5,840 bases of DNA from Bacillota bacterium (GTDB lineage: Bacteria > Bacillota > Clostridia > Lachnospirales > Lachnospiraceae), in NCBI GenBank assembly GCA_023393095.1, contig JAEWMT010000054.1:1-5840 (forward strand). The letters are read 5' to 3'. Below, in pieces: positions 4,642 to 5,840 of the stretch. The notes below the pieces were generated by a model. It worked only from the letters and a program-made list of their open reading frames with translations. It was not told where the DNA came from and ran no database searches. The stretch's first letter is position 1, and the number at the start of each line of letters is the position of its first letter. The position numbers and the translations under genes were made by a program.

Positions 4642-4890
4642 TGGATTATTAGAAATCAGTTTGGACGCAGAAATTTACAGGTTTACACCAGGGCAGAACT
4701 ATCTTTCAAATTGGAAGACGCTATCAAGGAAAAAGCTAAAATCAATCAGCAGTCACACGGTGGCACAGCTCCAGGTAAAACACTTAATCTGAATTCAGAA
4801 AAAGTGAATACCGACAAAGAACTTGCAAGAGTAGCCGGAGTTAGCGCAGATAGCATTTTAAACAGAAAAATGACGAACATTAACAATTGA
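4642..4890 (+). pseudogene. ParB-like DNA-binding protein, internal fragment
   Basis: In this frame, 82 codons run between two stops without a usable start. They match the middle of ParB-like proteins common on Bacillota prophages, plasmids and integrative elements: W-I-I-R-N-Q-F-G-R-R-N-L (residues 1-12), Y-T-R-A-E-L-S-F-K-L-E (15-25), I-K-E-K-A-K-I-N-Q-Q (28-37), then G-G-T-A-P-G-K-T (40-47) and the helix-turn-helix start T-D-K-E-L-A-R-V-A-G-V-S-A-D-S-I (57-72). In full proteins these follow the ParB nuclease-like N-domain and lead into the rest of the helix-turn-helix. Here the similarity begins right after a TGA at 4639 and stops after residue 72, so both ends are lost. It is a relic of another mobile element and should not make protein. 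Confidence 0.75.
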
Positions 4891-4908
4891 ACATTGATAG
4901 TTGGAGTG

Positions 4909-4936
4909 TTGACAAATTAAACCAATATGATATAAT
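4909..4936 (+). promoter_or_regulatory. Consensus sigma-A promoter of the integrase-like gene
   Basis: A perfect -35 TTGACA (4909-4914) and a perfect -10 TATAAT (4931-4936) are separated by 16 bases. The ATG of the next gene is 29 bases after the -10. Such a strong promoter suggests the gene is actively expressed, at least when unrepressed. No clear operator repeat is visible around it. Confidence 0.75.
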
Positions 4937-4965
4937 AAGCAAAAAATTATTTGATTGGAGAAAAT

Positions 4966-5840
4966 ATGGTTATAGGACTCAAAGAGGAATTAGATAAATT
5001 TTCATTAGAAATTAAAGAAACTAACCCAGATTATGCTTCAATTTATACATATTTCGTGCAGTATATTAATGAAAAAGCCTACAGAGAGGATATTGAATTA
5101 AAGGATTTTTTAGTAAATGAATTTTCTAGGAGAGATATAAAAAAGGCTTGTGCATTCTATTATGAGAATAGCAATGCATATCGAGTAACAGCTATAGAAA
5201 AGTTTTTAAATTCAATAACTAAGTTTTATTCAGGATATATGAAACCAAGAGGTTACGACAACACAAATTTATTTTATATATACCCGTTTGCAAGTCTTAA
5301 GAAAGAAGTAACAGACTTTATTAATAACAAAGAACTTCTTGATAAGCAAGTGAATCCGTCAATTAATGATGATGACTACAAAATAATATGTGATTACTTT
5401 AATTCTGAAAAAAAACCATCAACAGCTCAAAAGCAAATTAGTATTATATTCAAGCTTATTATGTTATATGGATTCAAATTAGAAAGAATTAAAAGTTTAA
5501 AGAAAATAGACTTTGACTTTGGAGCGAGATTATTAGCAATTAATATTGATAAGGATAAGAACCTAATATTGGAATTGCCGTTATCATTGACACGCGAAAT
5601 TGATAATTACCTAAAGGATCCAAAATGCAATAAAAGCGAGTTAATGTTTCTAAATACTAAAGGGAACGAAGTAGATCCGTCATTTTTGGCATATCAATTC
5701 GGCAATATTAAAAAGCTAATTGAAGATGTTTCAGGGGCAAATAGATTGACATCAACTGGTCTAGCCAAGTTTGGGATTATTAGAATGCTGCAGAAGGGCA
5801 TGAATGTACCGGTTATTAAGATGATAACAGGGAATGAGGA
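4966..5840 (+). CDS. Tyrosine-recombinase-fold protein with replaced catalytic residues, N-terminal 291 aa
   Basis: The ATG at 4966 has GGAG at 4957-4960 and a consensus promoter; the frame is open to the right edge. Residues 1-125 are helical, like a core-binding domain. From about 130 the layout is that of a phage integrase catalytic domain: helix-rich I-F-K-L-I-M-L-Y-G-F-K-L-E-R-I-K-S-L (161-178), strand pair A-I-N-I-D-K-D-K-N-L-I-L-E-L-P-L (191-206), M-F-L-N-T-K-G (227-233), then L-T-S-T-G-L-A-K-F-G (261-270) and V-P-V-I-K-M-I-T-G-N (281-290). In active members these carry G-L-R, T-x-H-x-L-R-H and L-G-H. Here the Arg is Lys171, the His is Thr264, the second Arg is Ala267 and the last His is Asn290. 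The tyrosine would lie beyond the window. The fold seems kept but strand cleavage is unlikely. Confidence 0.7.
   Translation, partial: MVIGLKEELDKFSLEIKETNPDYASIYTYFVQYINEKAYREDIELKDFLVNEFSRRDIKKACAFYYENSNAYRVTAIEKFLNSITKFYSGYMKPRGYDNTNLFYIYPFASLKKEVTDFINNKELLDKQVNPSINDDDYKIICDYFNSEKKPSTAQKQISIIFKLIMLYGFKLERIKSLKKIDFDFGARLLAINIDKDKNLILELPLSLTREIDNYLKDPKCNKSELMFLNTKGNEVDPSFLAYQFGNIKKLIEDVSGANRLTSTGLAKFGIIRMLQKGMNVPVIKMITGNE

Noticed and set aside
4607..4792. 61-aa open frame on the plus strand with a hydrophobic start
   Set aside because: The real, conserved protein signal in this place is in the neighbouring frame (ParB-like remnant from 4642); this frame has no good ribosome site and no similarity of its own.

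Overview
The window is AT-rich with strong AGGAGG-type ribosome binding sites, occasional TTG starts and sigma-A-like promoters. This points to a low-GC Bacillota chromosome, probably a clostridium (inference; nothing here names a species). It reads as accessory DNA built from parts of several mobile elements.

Left part (1-2667, + strand), phage- or satellite-like. A VirE/VapE-type replication protein runs in from the left edge. Behind it is an intergenic region with ten copies of an 8-bp GGTTACTT-type iteron in both orientations, a good candidate replication origin. Next come an unrecognised 137-aa gene, a 53-aa gene too short for routine gene calling, and a gp3-type small terminase whose ATG directly abuts the stop of the 53-aa gene. 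Two short charged, coiled-coil-like proteins follow that are diverged copies of each other, separated by a perfect hairpin. No large terminase, portal or capsid gene is present. Primase plus origin plus small terminase without a large terminase is the layout expected of a phage satellite, but also of an eroded prophage.

Middle (2668-3573). A complete small serine recombinase has its own promoter, and three copies of TTGACTAT lie in and after that promoter as a likely res or operator site. After it comes a GC-rich, foldable 50-60 bp element ending in five Ts, then a hairpin terminator that serves the converging operon.

Right-centre (3574-4552, - strand). A tight three-gene operon encodes a DUF6338-like membrane protein, then two tiny proteins (51 and 60 aa) built from GYQP repeats with a shared PPSTGSPVxKP tail. 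The two tail coding sequences differ mostly at silent positions, so the peptide is under selection. This cargo-like cassette is the most interesting candidate for an undescribed system; a defence role is a guess from its setting.

Right end (4553-5840, + strand). A fragment of a ParB-like DNA-binding protein, without a start and cut at both ends, is followed by a consensus promoter and the first 291 codons of a tyrosine-recombinase-fold protein. Its expected catalytic residues are replaced, which suggests a non-cutting DNA-binding relative of integrases.
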